From Hoeflea_A sp040932035 (GTDB lineage: Bacteria; Pseudomonadota; Alphaproteobacteria; Rhizobiales; Rhizobiaceae), in the NCBI RefSeq assembly GCF_040932035.1, contig NZ_JBFRBB010000001.1, positions 434,001 through 498,000 on the forward strand: a stretch of DNA of 64,000 bases. Direction: 5' to 3'. Numbering within the stretch: position 1 is the stretch's first letter; each line of letters starts with the position of its first letter. A program made the translations under genes and the position numbers. This document shows, piece after piece, positions 17,303 through 25,896 of this stretch. The notes under the pieces are model-generated. The model was not told the origin of the DNA and made no database searches. It saw only the letters and a program-made list of their open reading frames with translations.

Positions 17303-18094
17303 ATGTCGCACGCGAGCACCGGCAACACAGGACGCATGGAGCACGCGTTGTCCGAGGAAACCAAGACGATTCTGGTGGTTGACGATGAGCCGAAAGTTCG
17401 CCTGCTTTTGCGCCGCTGTCTGGAATCGGAAGGTTATTCCGTTCTTGAAGCTGAAAATACAGCGGCGGTTTACGATTACCTTGATCAAAATGCAGTCGAT
17501 CTCATTACACTGGACCTCAATCTAGGTGCGGAGAACGGTCTGGAAATCGCCGCCGATCTCAGGGCGAAATCCGACATTCCGATCATAATCGTGACAGGCA
17601 AGGGTGACGTCATCGACCGGGTTGTTGGCCTGGAGATGGGAGCGGATGATTATATTTCAAAACCGTTTCATGTTCGTGAGGTGCTGGCCCGCGTCCGTTC
17701 CGTAATGCGTCGCAGCTCCGAGCGCGCAGATGCATCTTCGGAAATTTCACGGCAGGCCAGTGTGCGGGATGGCGAGACCGTTTATCATATCGACGGCTGG
17801 ATGGTGTGTCCGTCCCGGCTGGAGCTGAAGGATTCTGGCGGCGCGGCACATAGTTTGACGGCGAATGACTTCAAATTGCTGTCAGTGTTTCTGGAAAGCC
17901 CCAAGAGAGTCCTGTCGCGCGACCAGATCATGGATCAGATGAATGGACACGACTGGACGCCCTATGACCGGACGATCGACAATCAGGTGGCGCGCCTCAG
18001 AAAGAAAATCGAGCCGGATCCGAACAATCCGAAGATTATCAAAACGGTCCGCGGGGTGGGTTATATGCTTGCCGTCGACGTGACGGTTTCTTAG
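17303..18094 (+). CDS. OmpR/PhoB-type response regulator, FxkR-like
   Basis: A receiver domain (residues about 20-140, acidic pocket Asp27-Asp28, phospho-acceptor Asp71 in ITLDLNLG, Lys in SKPF) is followed by a winged-helix effector domain (LTANDFKLLSVFLESPKRVLSRDQIMD through IKTVRGVGYML). It would bind DNA after phosphorylation. Position between a Crp/Fnr gene and a hybrid FixL-like kinase matches FxkR of Rhizobium etli, which links hFixL to fixK transcription. The start is uncertain: ATG 17303 has a GGTGGG upstream, and ATG 17336 is also possible. The stop overlaps the convergent kinase gene by 4 bp. Confidence 0.85.
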   Translation: MSHASTGNTGRMEHALSEETKTILVVDDEPKVRLLLRRCLESEGYSVLEAENTAAVYDYLDQNAVDLITLDLNLGAENGLEIAADLRAKSDIPIIIVTGKGDVIDRVVGLEMGADDYISKPFHVREVLARVRSVMRRSSERADASSEISRQASVRDGETVYHIDGWMVCPSRLELKDSGGAAHSLTANDFKLLSVFLESPKRVLSRDQIMDQMNGHDWTPYDRTIDNQVARLRKKIEPDPNNPKIIKTVRGVGYMLAVDVTVS

Positions 18095-19632
18095 CTTCGA
18101 TCGTCCAGCGCCTCACGCAATGCACGCGCAAGCTCGGCCTGTCTGTAGGGTTTTCGCAGGAGCCGCACGGATCGGCTCGTCAGTTTTTCGGAGTGGACAA
18201 GATCTTCCGCATATCCCGAGGTCAGTAACACGCCCATTTTCGGGTGTTGGCGATGGACAATATCGGCAACTTCATAGCCCGATATACCCCCCGGCATGAC
18301 CAGATCTGAAAACACCAGATCAATATCGGGTGTCTTGCCAAGTAAACGAAGAGCTTCATTGCCGTCGTCTGCGGAGATCGTGCGATAATTGAGTACCTTC
18401 AGACGCTGCAGCGTCAGTTTGCGCACGCGCGGATCGTCTTCAACCACCAGGACCAGTTCGCCATCTCCCTGGAACGAGCGGCTTTTGATTTCGCCATGAT
18501 CTGAAGCTGTGTCTTCCGCGGTGCCAACGTGACGCGGCAGATAGAGGTTGACCGTCGTTCCAAATCCCAGCTCGGAATATATCGTCATATTTCCGCCGGT
18601 CTGCTTGGCAAATCCGTAAACCATGGACAGGCCCAATCCCGTTCCGCGGCCGGATTTTTTTGTAGTGAAAAACGGCTCGATTACTTTTTGGAGAGTGTCG
18701 TCGGACATGCCGGTGCCCGTATCGGATACCGATATGCGGATATAGTCACCCGGTTCGACATCTATTTCCTGCGCCGTATATTGTTTGTCGATTACAGCAT
18801 TCGTCGTCTCGACAATCAGGCTGCCACCGCTTGGCATGGCATCCCGTGCATTGACCGCCAGATTAAGCAGTGCAGTTTCGACCTGCCCGGGGTCGGCATG
18901 GGTTTTCCAGAGACCTTTGGCCAGTGATGTGTCAAGCTCGACATGGCTGCCGAGAGTCCGCTTCAACATGTTTGAAACGTCGCCGACAAGTGCGTTAATG
19001 TCGACGATTTCGGGACGCAGAACGCTGCGCCTGGCAAAGGCAAGAAGCCGGTTGGTTAAATCCGCTCCCAATTCCGCCGCTTCCTGTGCCTCGCGCAACA
19101 GCTCCAGTTGTATTTGGTCTTCAATTCTCAGCTCAAGCAGTTCGAGATTGCCTGTTATTATTGTCAGCAGATTGTTGAAGTCGTGGGCAACCCCGCCGGT
19201 AAGCTGGCCGATGGCCTCGAGCCTTTGCGAGCGCCTCAAGGCGTGTTCAGTTGATTTTCGGGCTGTCAGGTCATGGATTATGCCGCAAAAGAATACTTCT
19301 TCCTTGTTCCAGAACTCGCTCACGGACAGGTGCAAGGGAAAGGTGGATCCGTCCTTTCGTTTTCCAAGGACCTCACGGCCCGTCCCGATGATGTGTTTTT
19401 CGCCGGATTCGAGATAACGGCGAATATAGTCGTCATGTTGTCCGGCCCAGGGCTTTGGCATGAGAATATTGACGTTGCTGCCGACGAGTTCTTTGTTTGA
19501 ATAGCCAAACAAACTTTCTGTCGACCTGTTGGCAGACTGGATTATGCCGCCGTGGTCAATCGTTATGATTGAATCGACAGCGGCGTTCAGCAGTGCCTCC
19601 AGCCAGGTTGTTTTACCGGTCTTGTCGCTCAT
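18091..19632 (-). CDS. Hybrid histidine kinase with FixL-type haem PAS domain (hFixL-like)
   Basis: A 513-residue cytoplasmic protein without membrane segments: PAS (about 8-125), HisKA with GGVAHDFNN (His150), HATPase (NLAVNARDAMPSGG, DTGTGM, GRGTGLGL), and a C-terminal receiver (about 392-510, Asp443 in VFSDLVMPGG). Aligned by motif to Bradyrhizobium FixL, the haem ligand His200 corresponds to His66 in GQHDDYIRRY, Arg206 to Arg72, and His214, Ile215 and Arg220 to His80, Ile81 and Arg86 in KHIIGTGR. All oxygen-pocket residues I can place are kept, so it should sense oxygen. Lack of membrane anchor plus a receiver is the hFixL layout. Confidence 0.9.
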   Translation of the reverse strand: MSDKTGKTTWLEALLNAAVDSIITIDHGGIIQSANRSTESLFGYSNKELVGSNVNILMPKPWAGQHDDYIRRYLESGEKHIIGTGREVLGKRKDGSTFPLHLSVSEFWNKEEVFFCGIIHDLTARKSTEHALRRSQRLEAIGQLTGGVAHDFNNLLTIITGNLELLELRIEDQIQLELLREAQEAAELGADLTNRLLAFARRSVLRPEIVDINALVGDVSNMLKRTLGSHVELDTSLAKGLWKTHADPGQVETALLNLAVNARDAMPSGGSLIVETTNAVIDKQYTAQEIDVEPGDYIRISVSDTGTGMSDDTLQKVIEPFFTTKKSGRGTGLGLSMVYGFAKQTGGNMTIYSELGFGTTVNLYLPRHVGTAEDTASDHGEIKSRSFQGDGELVLVVEDDPRVRKLTLQRLKVLNYRTISADDGNEALRLLGKTPDIDLVFSDLVMPGGISGYEVADIVHRQHPKMGVLLTSGYAEDLVHSEKLTSRSVRLLRKPYRQAELARALREALDDRS

Positions 19633-19664
19633 CGTTATCGCAAATTGATAGTGCCGTCTGCCAA

Positions 19665-19678
19665 TTGATGCACGTCAA
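19665..19678. promoter_or_regulatory. FNR/FixK box
   Basis: TTGATGCACGTCAA, strict match, between the kinase (starts 33 bp to the left, minus strand) and the BON-domain gene (62 bp to the right). Spacing favours activation of the BON gene; at the kinase gene it could instead repress. Confidence 0.78.
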
Positions 19679-19739
19679 TCGACTGCCGTGCAACTTTGTC
19701 ATCCTGAACTCGGAGTTATTTCAGGAGCAGGAGGCGGTC

Positions 19740-20390
19740 ATGGTGCCGGATTCCCTATTGAAGCAGCGTGTGCTGGATGAGATTCGCTGGGACCGTAATG
19801 TCGATGAAACGCATATTGGCGTCACCACCTCGGATGGCTCTGTCACACTAAGCGGGCATGTTGCCAGTTTTCCGGAAAAATATTCGGCTTGCGAAGCGGC
19901 GAAACGCGTCAGGGGCGTTAAAGCGGTGGCAGATGAGATTGACGTCGATCTGCCTGCGGAAATCCGCCGGGATGACGGCAGCATAGCGCAGCGAATAGCA
20001 CATGTTCTTGAGTGGAGTGTTTCGATCCCGGACAGCAATTTGAAAGCAAAGGTGCAAAGCGGCTTCGTCACGCTGACCGGCGAGGTCGACTGGCAGCATC
20101 AGCGTGCTCAAATTTCGCAGCATGTGCGACACGTGACCGGAGTAAGGGGATTGTCAAATCAGATAACGCTAAAGCCGCGGGCCACATCCGCCGACGTAAA
20201 GAAGGAGATTGAAAACGCGCTCTATCGCAACTCCGAAAGGGAGGCTGAGGGGATTAAGGTGACGGTATCCGGTGACACCGTTACCCTCAGCGGCAATGTG
20301 AACGCACATTACCGGCGCGACCTTGTAGAACAAGCTGCCTGGTCCGCGCCAGGCGTGCGGCATGTGATCGACAATATACGTGTTTCATAA
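19740..20390 (+). CDS. Three-BON-domain protein (copy 1)
   Basis: A 216-residue protein made of three BON domains, at about residues 5-70, 80-145 and 150-215. Each shows the V-T-L-x-G motif: SVTLSGHVASFPEKYSAC, FVTLTGEVDWQHQR, and TVTLSGNVNAHYRR. BON domains bind phospholipid or other macromolecules; no signal peptide is visible, so it appears cytoplasmic. GGAGG lies upstream of ATG 19740. It leads an operon with the VIT1/CCC1 transporter gene 44 bp on. A close paralogue occurs at 50302 with nearly the same length and ends. Confidence 0.87.
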   Translation: MVPDSLLKQRVLDEIRWDRNVDETHIGVTTSDGSVTLSGHVASFPEKYSACEAAKRVRGVKAVADEIDVDLPAEIRRDDGSIAQRIAHVLEWSVSIPDSNLKAKVQSGFVTLTGEVDWQHQRAQISQHVRHVTGVRGLSNQITLKPRATSADVKKEIENALYRNSEREAEGIKVTVSGDTVTLSGNVNAHYRRDLVEQAAWSAPGVRHVIDNIRVS

Positions 20391-20434
20391 TGGCGACGGC
20401 CGGATTTGCTGGTCGTCTTTAAACCGGGTGGCAA

Positions 20435-21160
20435 ATGAACAATAGCGACCACGGCCATAGCAGGGATGAAATCCGCCGAAGACTGTCGAGGCCATTGTCC
20501 CGCGGATACTTGCGGGACTTCATCTATGGTGGAATCGACGGTGCGGTGACCACCTTTGCCATAGTTGCCGGCGTCGAGGGAGCCGGATTTTCGCGATCCG
20601 TCATCATCGTGCTTGGAGTTGCCAATATATTGGCTGACGGCTTTTCCATGGCTGCCGCGAATTATTCCGGTACAAAGGTTGACGTGGACAACATCAGACG
20701 GCTTCGCGAGATTGAACGCGAACATATCCAGCATACGCCGGAAGGCGAGCGCGAGGAGGTTCGTCAGATTCTGCAGTCAAAGGGGATCGAGGGCAGGGTC
20801 CTCGAGCAGGCGGTTGACGCCGTTACCGCCAACGAAAAGACCTGGATCGATATGATGCTGGTCGATGAGTATGGGGTTTCCCCGGTCGTGGCGAAACCGC
20901 TTACCGCTGCTCTGATGACATTTTTTGCATTCCTGCTATGCGGCTTTGTTCCATTGTTGCCATTCCTGATTGGTGTACCCGATCCCTTTGGCCTCACCAT
21001 TGTGATTACCGCTACGACATTCTTCGCAATCGGCGCGATGAAAAGCTTCTGGGCCCTGTCTCCCTGGTGGCGGTCCGGATTGGAAACGTTGCTTATCGGG
21101 GCAGCCGCTGCGTTTATTGCATATCTGGCCGGTAGTTGGATCGGTGCGATTGCGGCATAA
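20435..21160 (+). CDS. VIT1/CCC1 family Fe/Mn transporter
   Basis: A 241-residue membrane protein of the VIT1/CCC1 family. It shows DFIYGGIDGAVTTFAIVAGVEGAG in the first helices, NILADGFSMAAANYSGTK, a cytoplasmic charged helical section (REIEREHIQHTPEGEREEV) typical of the metal-binding domain, and three C-terminal helices. Family members move Fe2+ or Mn2+ out of the cytosol. Its place behind a FixK-controlled BON gene suggests handling of ferrous iron when oxygen is low. The specific metal is not determined. Confidence 0.88.
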   Translation: MNNSDHGHSRDEIRRRLSRPLSRGYLRDFIYGGIDGAVTTFAIVAGVEGAGFSRSVIIVLGVANILADGFSMAAANYSGTKVDVDNIRRLREIEREHIQHTPEGEREEVRQILQSKGIEGRVLEQAVDAVTANEKTWIDMMLVDEYGVSPVVAKPLTAALMTFFAFLLCGFVPLLPFLIGVPDPFGLTIVITATTFFAIGAMKSFWALSPWWRSGLETLLIGAAAAFIAYLAGSWIGAIAA

Positions 21161-21174
21161 TTGATCACGATCAA
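21161..21174. promoter_or_regulatory. FNR/FixK box
   Basis: TTGATCACGATCAA, the canonical FNR consensus in both half-sites, directly after the VIT1 stop and 60 bp before the next gene. Confidence 0.82.
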
Positions 21175-21234
21175 TTTCTGCCCGATGACTGGTATCAAAA
21201 TCACATCACTCATAAACGGAAACGGATTGGTGAC

Positions 21235-21672
21235 ATGAAGCCGCGAAAGACATGGATATTGATAGCGGATGGTGGCTGCGCCCGGATAGTTGAACACCGC
21301 GGACCGGGTCTTGGTCTTTCCCCGATGCCTGACAGAAACTGGCAGGCTTCGAAACCCCAGGAGTTTGCAGACCGGCCCGGCAGGTCATTCAACCGGATGC
21401 ACGCTGCACGCCACAAGATGGAACCGAGCAACAAGGCGGTTAGCGATCAGGACAGGTTTGCTAACACGCTGCTGGCCGATCTCGCTGATTGCCACGTCAA
21501 CGGATTGTTCGAAGACCTCATCCTATGTGCTGCACCGTCCATGTTGGGCAGTTTGCGCAAACAGATGCCCGACGCGCTGAAATCGGCTATCCGCGCCGAA
21601 GTCGCCAAGGATCTCAAGGACGTTCGCGTACGTGATCTCGCTCCCCATTTCGAGGATGTGCTGGCTGTCTGA
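21235..21672 (+). CDS. Host attachment family protein (PF10116-like)
   Basis: A 145-residue soluble protein starting MKPRKTWILIADGGCARIVEHRG, a pattern seen in the Host_attach family. The middle holds a basic segment (RSFNRMHAARHKMEPSNKAV) and the end LILCAAPSMLGSLRKQMPDALKSAIRAEVAKDLKDV. Despite the family name, derived from rhizobial plant-attachment work, its biochemical role is unknown. ATG 21235 falls 60 bp after the canonical FixK box, which rules out the earlier in-frame start at 21136 that would lie before the box. Confidence 0.83.
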   Translation: MKPRKTWILIADGGCARIVEHRGPGLGLSPMPDRNWQASKPQEFADRPGRSFNRMHAARHKMEPSNKAVSDQDRFANTLLADLADCHVNGLFEDLILCAAPSMLGSLRKQMPDALKSAIRAEVAKDLKDVRVRDLAPHFEDVLAV

Positions 21673-21677
21673 ACGTT

Positions 21678-21691
21678 TTGATCCATCTCAA
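21678..21691. promoter_or_regulatory. FNR/FixK box, one-mismatch
   Basis: TTGATCCATCTCAA keeps TTGA-N6-TCAA but has C rather than A/G before TCAA. It lies 89 bp before hsp20. Confidence 0.6.
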
Positions 21692-21780
21692 TTTCGGGTG
21701 CTGATTGCCGGTTATTCTGGTCTTAGTGGCCGTGGGAAACGGTCATTCGAGCAACCGAACTTGAATAAAGGAGATAACCG

Positions 21781-22272
21781 ATGAGACGTTCTTTCCTTCC
21801 CTCAGTTTTCAGCGACGAAAAAGATACACAGTCCGCTTTTCATTCGCTGCAAAAGGAGATCGACAGGGTCTTTGACGACTTCAGAGGATGGGTTCCTCGC
21901 TTTGAGGCCGCGCGCTTTCCGGACGGAAATAGCCGGATCGTCCCCAAGCTCGATATGAGCGAAACGGACGATGCAGTCGAAATCACGGCAGAGTTGCCGG
22001 GTGTCAAGGAGCAGGATGTGGATGTTTCGGTGGCATCCAACATTCTTACGCTCAAAGGGGAAAAGTCTTTCAGCAAGGAAGAAAAAGAAAAGGACTATCG
22101 TGTTGTCGAGCGGTCTTACGGCAGTTTCTCGCGCTCTCTGCCTCTGGCATTCGACATAGACGCGGACGCAGTCTCGGCAAACTTCAATGATGGCGTTTTG
22201 ACCATCACAATCAAAAAGCCACCCGAAATTGCTGAACAAACAAGAAAAATCGAAGTTACCAAGTCGCACTAG
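21781..22272 (+). CDS. Hsp20/alpha-crystallin small heat-shock protein
   Basis: A 163-residue small heat-shock protein: an N-terminal arm (LPSVFSDEKDTQSAFHSLQKEIDRVFDDF), an alpha-crystallin domain from about residue 52 (PKLDMSETDDAVEITAELPGVKEQDVDVSVASNILTLKGEK), and the closing strand ANFNDGVLTITIKK with an I-x-V type tail (KIEVTK). It forms oligomers that hold unfolding proteins. AAAGGAG precedes the ATG. The one-mismatch FixK box upstream suggests low-oxygen rather than purely heat control. It recalls HspX/Acr of the DosR regulon in role. Confidence 0.92.
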   Translation: MRRSFLPSVFSDEKDTQSAFHSLQKEIDRVFDDFRGWVPRFEAARFPDGNSRIVPKLDMSETDDAVEITAELPGVKEQDVDVSVASNILTLKGEKSFSKEEKEKDYRVVERSYGSFSRSLPLAFDIDADAVSANFNDGVLTITIKKPPEIAEQTRKIEVTKSH

Positions 22273-22329
22273 CTGACGAGCTGGATGGTGCTTGGGGCAA
22301 GCGCCAGCTCCAAGCTCCGGTCAGCTTGA

Positions 22330-22367
22330 CGCCAGCTGCCATGTCCTCGAAAACACGGCGGCTGGCG
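22330..22367. repeat. Strong hairpin between hsp20 and usp
   Basis: CGCCAGCTGCC (22330-22340) pairs with GGCGGCTGGCG (22357-22367) with one mismatch over a 16-nt loop. It sits in the 160-bp gap with no separate FixK box and could tune read-through or stabilise hsp20 mRNA. Confidence 0.5.
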
Positions 22368-22432
22368 TTTGTCGACGGAATGCCGAAGCCGGGGCCAGTT
22401 GACCGGCGATGCGACAGTAGGAGAACAAGGTG

Positions 22433-23278
22433 ATGTCTTACAAGACCATACTTGTCTGCCTGACGACGGAGGCAAATGCAGAACGTCTGACGCGGGCAGC
22501 TTGCCTGCTTGCGAAAAAATTTGAAGCACATCTGATTGGATTGCATACGAAACAGGAAATGCCGATCCACCCCGGTGTATCGGTCTACATCACAGACGAT
22601 GCGGTTGAAGCGTTCAAAACGGGGCAGACCCGCCAGGCCGAACAGATCGGGCTTATATTCCGGAATGTGACAAGCGCGGCCGGTTTGAATGGCGAATGGA
22701 GGCTTGTCGAGGCAGGATCCGAGAGCGCCGGTAACCAGCTCGTTGAACATGCGCGTTGCGCCGACCTTGTTGTCATATCGCAAGCCGACCCCGATACTGA
22801 CCGGCCCGACCAGGAGGGTATCCAAAAGCAAATTATTCAGGAAGCAGGGCGGCCGGTAGTCGTTGTGCCCAATATCTGGGAGGCTGACAGCATCGGAAAC
22901 AATTTGTTGATTGGCTGGAGCGCAACGCGTGAGGCGACCCGCGCACTGCATGATGCAATTCCGTTCATGCGCGACGGAGGTGAGGCATCGATCATTTGGG
23001 TTTCGCATTCCAGGAAGGGGCAGGGCAGCCTGCTTTCACAGACGGCGCACGAAATTGCCGCCGGTCTCGACCGTCATGGTGTAAAAACGACGGTAACACA
23101 TTGGGATAATGTGGATATCGCGATCGGAGACGCGATCCTGAACGAGGCTTTTGTTCGTGGAGCCGATATGATCGTATCCGGTGCATTCGGACATTCGCGT
23201 TTTTACGATTTTGTCATTGGTGCAACGACAACGCACCTACTCGAACATATGACGGTCCCGATCCTGTTTTCCAATTGA
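22433..23278 (+). CDS. Universal stress protein, tandem two-domain (281 aa)
   Basis: Two tandem USP domains: the first starts MSYKTILVCLTTEANAERL, the second near residue 160 (LLIGWSATREATRALHDAIPFM). It ends with ADMIVSGAFGHSRFYDFVIGATTTHLLEHMTVPILF, which keeps the G-x-x-G-(9)-G-T/S type phosphate-binding signature. AGGAG lies 9 bp before ATG 22433 (GTG 22430 is also possible). It follows hsp20 by 160 bp and has no box of its own, so it is probably read from the hsp20 promoter. It is distinct from the shorter-linker pair at 24874 and 51022. Confidence 0.88.
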   Translation: MSYKTILVCLTTEANAERLTRAACLLAKKFEAHLIGLHTKQEMPIHPGVSVYITDDAVEAFKTGQTRQAEQIGLIFRNVTSAAGLNGEWRLVEAGSESAGNQLVEHARCADLVVISQADPDTDRPDQEGIQKQIIQEAGRPVVVVPNIWEADSIGNNLLIGWSATREATRALHDAIPFMRDGGEASIIWVSHSRKGQGSLLSQTAHEIAAGLDRHGVKTTVTHWDNVDIAIGDAILNEAFVRGADMIVSGAFGHSRFYDFVIGATTTHLLEHMTVPILFSN

Positions 23279-23384
23279 GTTTGCCTTTTGAGGCAATTGA
23301 TCGTGCACGCATGAACAAAAAAAGCAAAATCCAGAGATACAAGCGAGGCCCGCAAGACACCCTCTAGCTCCGGCATGGACTTGA

Positions 23385-24566
23385 TCATGAGGGGTGAGGT
23401 TTTTCACTGCCAGAATCGTTTCCCCGGAATTGATCCGCCGGTAAGCCTAGTCCCTGTCTTATAGAGAGGTAGGAGAGCAAATCCGTAAGCGATATGACAC
23501 CCTCAAGTTTACCGGCACTTCCGACAAGCATCTTGCGCCGGCCGCCTCGTGCCATTTTTTCAAACAGGGTGTCGACAGGCATCTCCGGTGGAACCGTGTT
23601 TTCCTCGCTGCACACAACCAATATGTCGCTGAGACGCGTTGCCGGCCAGTTTTCGCGTTCGATCTCCTTAATCAGCGAGGCGTCGATATAACCCAGAAGA
23701 TGGTTACCTTCCATGACCGGAACAAAGCTCACACTGTTCTTAAGCATTGTCTCGTAAACCGTTTTTTCGACACTGTCCTCCACATCTGCAGTCAGCGGCT
23801 GCGCTGTCATCAAAGTACGGACGGTCTGGTCCTTGAGCGCCGCTTTGATCATCAGTTGCTGATAACTGCTTCTTGAAGCGCTGACGATGAAAAAGCCGAT
23901 CAGGATTTGCCAAAGGCCACCGATGGAGTTTGCCGACAGCAGTGAGAAAACACCCGAGGCAATCAGAAAGACGCCGAAAAATGTACCAAAGCCGCTGGCA
24001 ATTCGGGTTGCGGCATAGAGATCCTTTTTCACGTGCCAGAGAGCTGCTCTCAATACCCTGCCGCCGTCGAGCGGAAAAGCCGGAACGAGATTGAATACTG
24101 CTATAACCAGATTGATAAACCCCAGATAGGCGAATACGACAGGTAGCGGTCTGGAAGCTCCATTGCTGTCGAGGCTGATGGCGGCAAGGTAAAAGAACAG
24201 CGCGAGTGCAAAACTCATGGCCGGGCCCGCTATGGCTATCCAGAATTCTGACTTCGGGCTTTCGGGCTCCTGTTCCAGCTCAGCCACGCCACCGAAGACA
24301 AACAGCGTAATGCCACCGACTTCCAACCCGAATTGGCGCGCGACAATCGAGTGGGATAGTTCGTGCAGGACAAGGGAGGCAAAAAGGCCCAGCATAGCTA
24401 TGACTGACAGTGCAATATAATCGTAGTGAGATTTTCCCGGGAGTTGCACGGGAAAGTAGGCAACCGCCAGGCTCCACACGATCAAAGCCGCGATAAGTAA
24501 CCAGCTCGGATCAATACGGATCTTGAAGCCCGATATTTCGAACAGCGTCACTGCATTTTTAAACAT
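23385..24566 (-). CDS. Site-2 protease family membrane protein with CBS pair (Rip3-like)
   Basis: A 393-residue intramembrane zinc protease of the M50 family. The catalytic motif HELSH is at residues 68-72, the second metal motif is NLVPAFPLDGGRVLRA, and about six membrane helices lie before residue 230. Two CBS domains follow (from about 255: VRTLMTAQPLTADVEDSVEKTVY and ILVVCSEENTVPPEMPVDTLFEKM). The layout is that of Rip3 (Rv2625c) of M. tuberculosis, itself a DosR target. It may cut membrane-bound regulators when CBS ligands change. ATG 24566 lies 70 bp after a FixK box; the farther upstream start at 24704 would span that box. Confidence 0.87.
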   Translation of the reverse strand: MFKNAVTLFEISGFKIRIDPSWLLIAALIVWSLAVAYFPVQLPGKSHYDYIALSVIAMLGLFASLVLHELSHSIVARQFGLEVGGITLFVFGGVAELEQEPESPKSEFWIAIAGPAMSFALALFFYLAAISLDSNGASRPLPVVFAYLGFINLVIAVFNLVPAFPLDGGRVLRAALWHVKKDLYAATRIASGFGTFFGVFLIASGVFSLLSANSIGGLWQILIGFFIVSASRSSYQQLMIKAALKDQTVRTLMTAQPLTADVEDSVEKTVYETMLKNSVSFVPVMEGNHLLGYIDASLIKEIERENWPATRLSDILVVCSEENTVPPEMPVDTLFEKMARGGRRKMLVGSAGKLEGVISLTDLLSYLSIRQGLGLPADQFRGNDSGSEKPHPS

Positions 24567-24635
24567 TGTCCGTACACCAAATTCACCGGATCTATGGCTG
24601 ATGGTGCGACGGTGACCGATTTCCCCGAATTGTTT

Positions 24636-24649
24636 TTGACTTCTATCAA
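24636..24649. promoter_or_regulatory. FNR/FixK box
   Basis: TTGACTTCTATCAA, strict match, 70 bp upstream of the Rip3-like protease on the minus strand. Confidence 0.72.
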
Positions 24650-24794
24650 GTTTTTGCTGTTTCCAAGGAAATTCATTGGCTGATCGTTGAAACGCCTGTT
24701 TCAAGCGGTGCCGGATGCAATCGTATCTCCATCACTTTCACCTTCAGTGAACGCGGTATCCGATTGCAATATGCGTTGCTTGTTCAGCCGGCAA

Positions 24795-24808
24795 TTGATC
24801 TGGCGCAA
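24795..24808. promoter_or_regulatory. Degenerate FNR/FixK box
   Basis: TTGATCTGGCGCAA retains the left half and CAA of the right half. It lies 66 bp before the USP at 24874, the usual distance in this window, which is the main reason to list it. Confidence 0.4.
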
Positions 24809-24873
24809 TCTGCCTGACGTGGTTGCTGTCAATCTGGTCGAAACGGTCTTTGAACCAGATTGAGGAGAATACG

Positions 24874-25704
24874 ATGGCCATCACCACGCTGCTTGCTGTT
24901 CATTCCGCTGACGAGACGATCGGATCCGTGAAGCCGATACTGTCGCTTGCCGGGAAAATGGGTGCGCATCTGAACCTGGTTGTATTTGGCGCCCTCAAAA
25001 CCGTACCGGCAACCAGTTATCCCGGATTGCCGGACGATTATTTTGCCGAAGAACATGAGCGGACTGTCAAGCAAACGCATGCGCGTGCAGAAAGCGTCAA
25101 GGCCTTGATTCAGGAAGAGTATGTATCGGCCTCGATACTGGTTGAATGTATTGATCGGGGCATGATCGGCCGCACCATGTCCCGGCACGCACTTTATGCG
25201 GATATCACCATTTTTCCGAACCAAAGCGTCCCGGAAAACGAGCTTATGACCGATGCGTTCAACGGAATCCTGTTTGATTCCGGGATGCCGGTGCTGACCC
25301 TTGGCGCCGAAGATGCTCCTCTGCCGGAACCGAAACGCATTCTGATGGCTTGGAATGGCGAACCTGAAGCTGCCAAGGCCTTCCACCATAGCCTTCCCCT
25401 ACTCGATGCTGCGGAGGACATCCACGTTGTGATCGTGGACCCCACGGGTTATGCACCGCGCGCAAATCCCGGTGACGACATGGCTGCTTTCATTACGCGT
25501 CACGGCAGGAAGGTAACCGTTGATACACTTGCCAGCGCCGGCAGGGAGGTGGCGGATGTGCTGCTTCAACACGCCCTTGATAAGGATGCCGACCTGATCG
25601 TTATGGGGGCTTACGGTCACACCCGTCTCAGGGAATGGTTGCTCGGCGGAACGACACGGGAAATGCTGTCCAAATCGCGTCTGCCGGTGTTGATGGCGCA
25701 CTGA
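24874..25704 (+). CDS. Universal stress protein, tandem two-domain (276 aa, copy A)
   Basis: Two-domain USP beginning MAITTLLAVHSADETIGSVKP and ending DADLIVMGAYGHTRLREWLLGGTTREMLSKSRLPVLMAH, the full USPA-type G-x-x-G-(9)-G-(S/T) nucleotide motif. GAGGAG lies upstream of ATG 24874; an earlier TTG-type start at 24823 is less likely. A paralogue at 51022 has the same length, the same MAITTLL start and the same LMAH end. Both copies sit near FixK boxes. Confidence 0.9.
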   Translation: MAITTLLAVHSADETIGSVKPILSLAGKMGAHLNLVVFGALKTVPATSYPGLPDDYFAEEHERTVKQTHARAESVKALIQEEYVSASILVECIDRGMIGRTMSRHALYADITIFPNQSVPENELMTDAFNGILFDSGMPVLTLGAEDAPLPEPKRILMAWNGEPEAAKAFHHSLPLLDAAEDIHVVIVDPTGYAPRANPGDDMAAFITRHGRKVTVDTLASAGREVADVLLQHALDKDADLIVMGAYGHTRLREWLLGGTTREMLSKSRLPVLMAH

Positions 25705-25785
25705 CGGCATCGTCCGGTTCCGCGTTGCGCGCGGTTGGTGCCGGTTTCAAGGATAAGGATAGGGAGTGGGCTTCGCCTCAAACAA

Positions 25786-25799
25786 TTGACAAACGTCAA
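25786..25799. promoter_or_regulatory. FNR/FixK box
   Basis: TTGACAAACGTCAA, strict match, 97 bp before the PEP synthase start. Confidence 0.75.
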
Positions 25800-25896
25800 A
25801 TCCGTGAAACCGATCCGGCTTATCCTGATCGATGTTGAAGTGTGATGACGCTTGATCATGGTGGTGACCAAGCGGCACCGCACAGATGGAGTGGTA

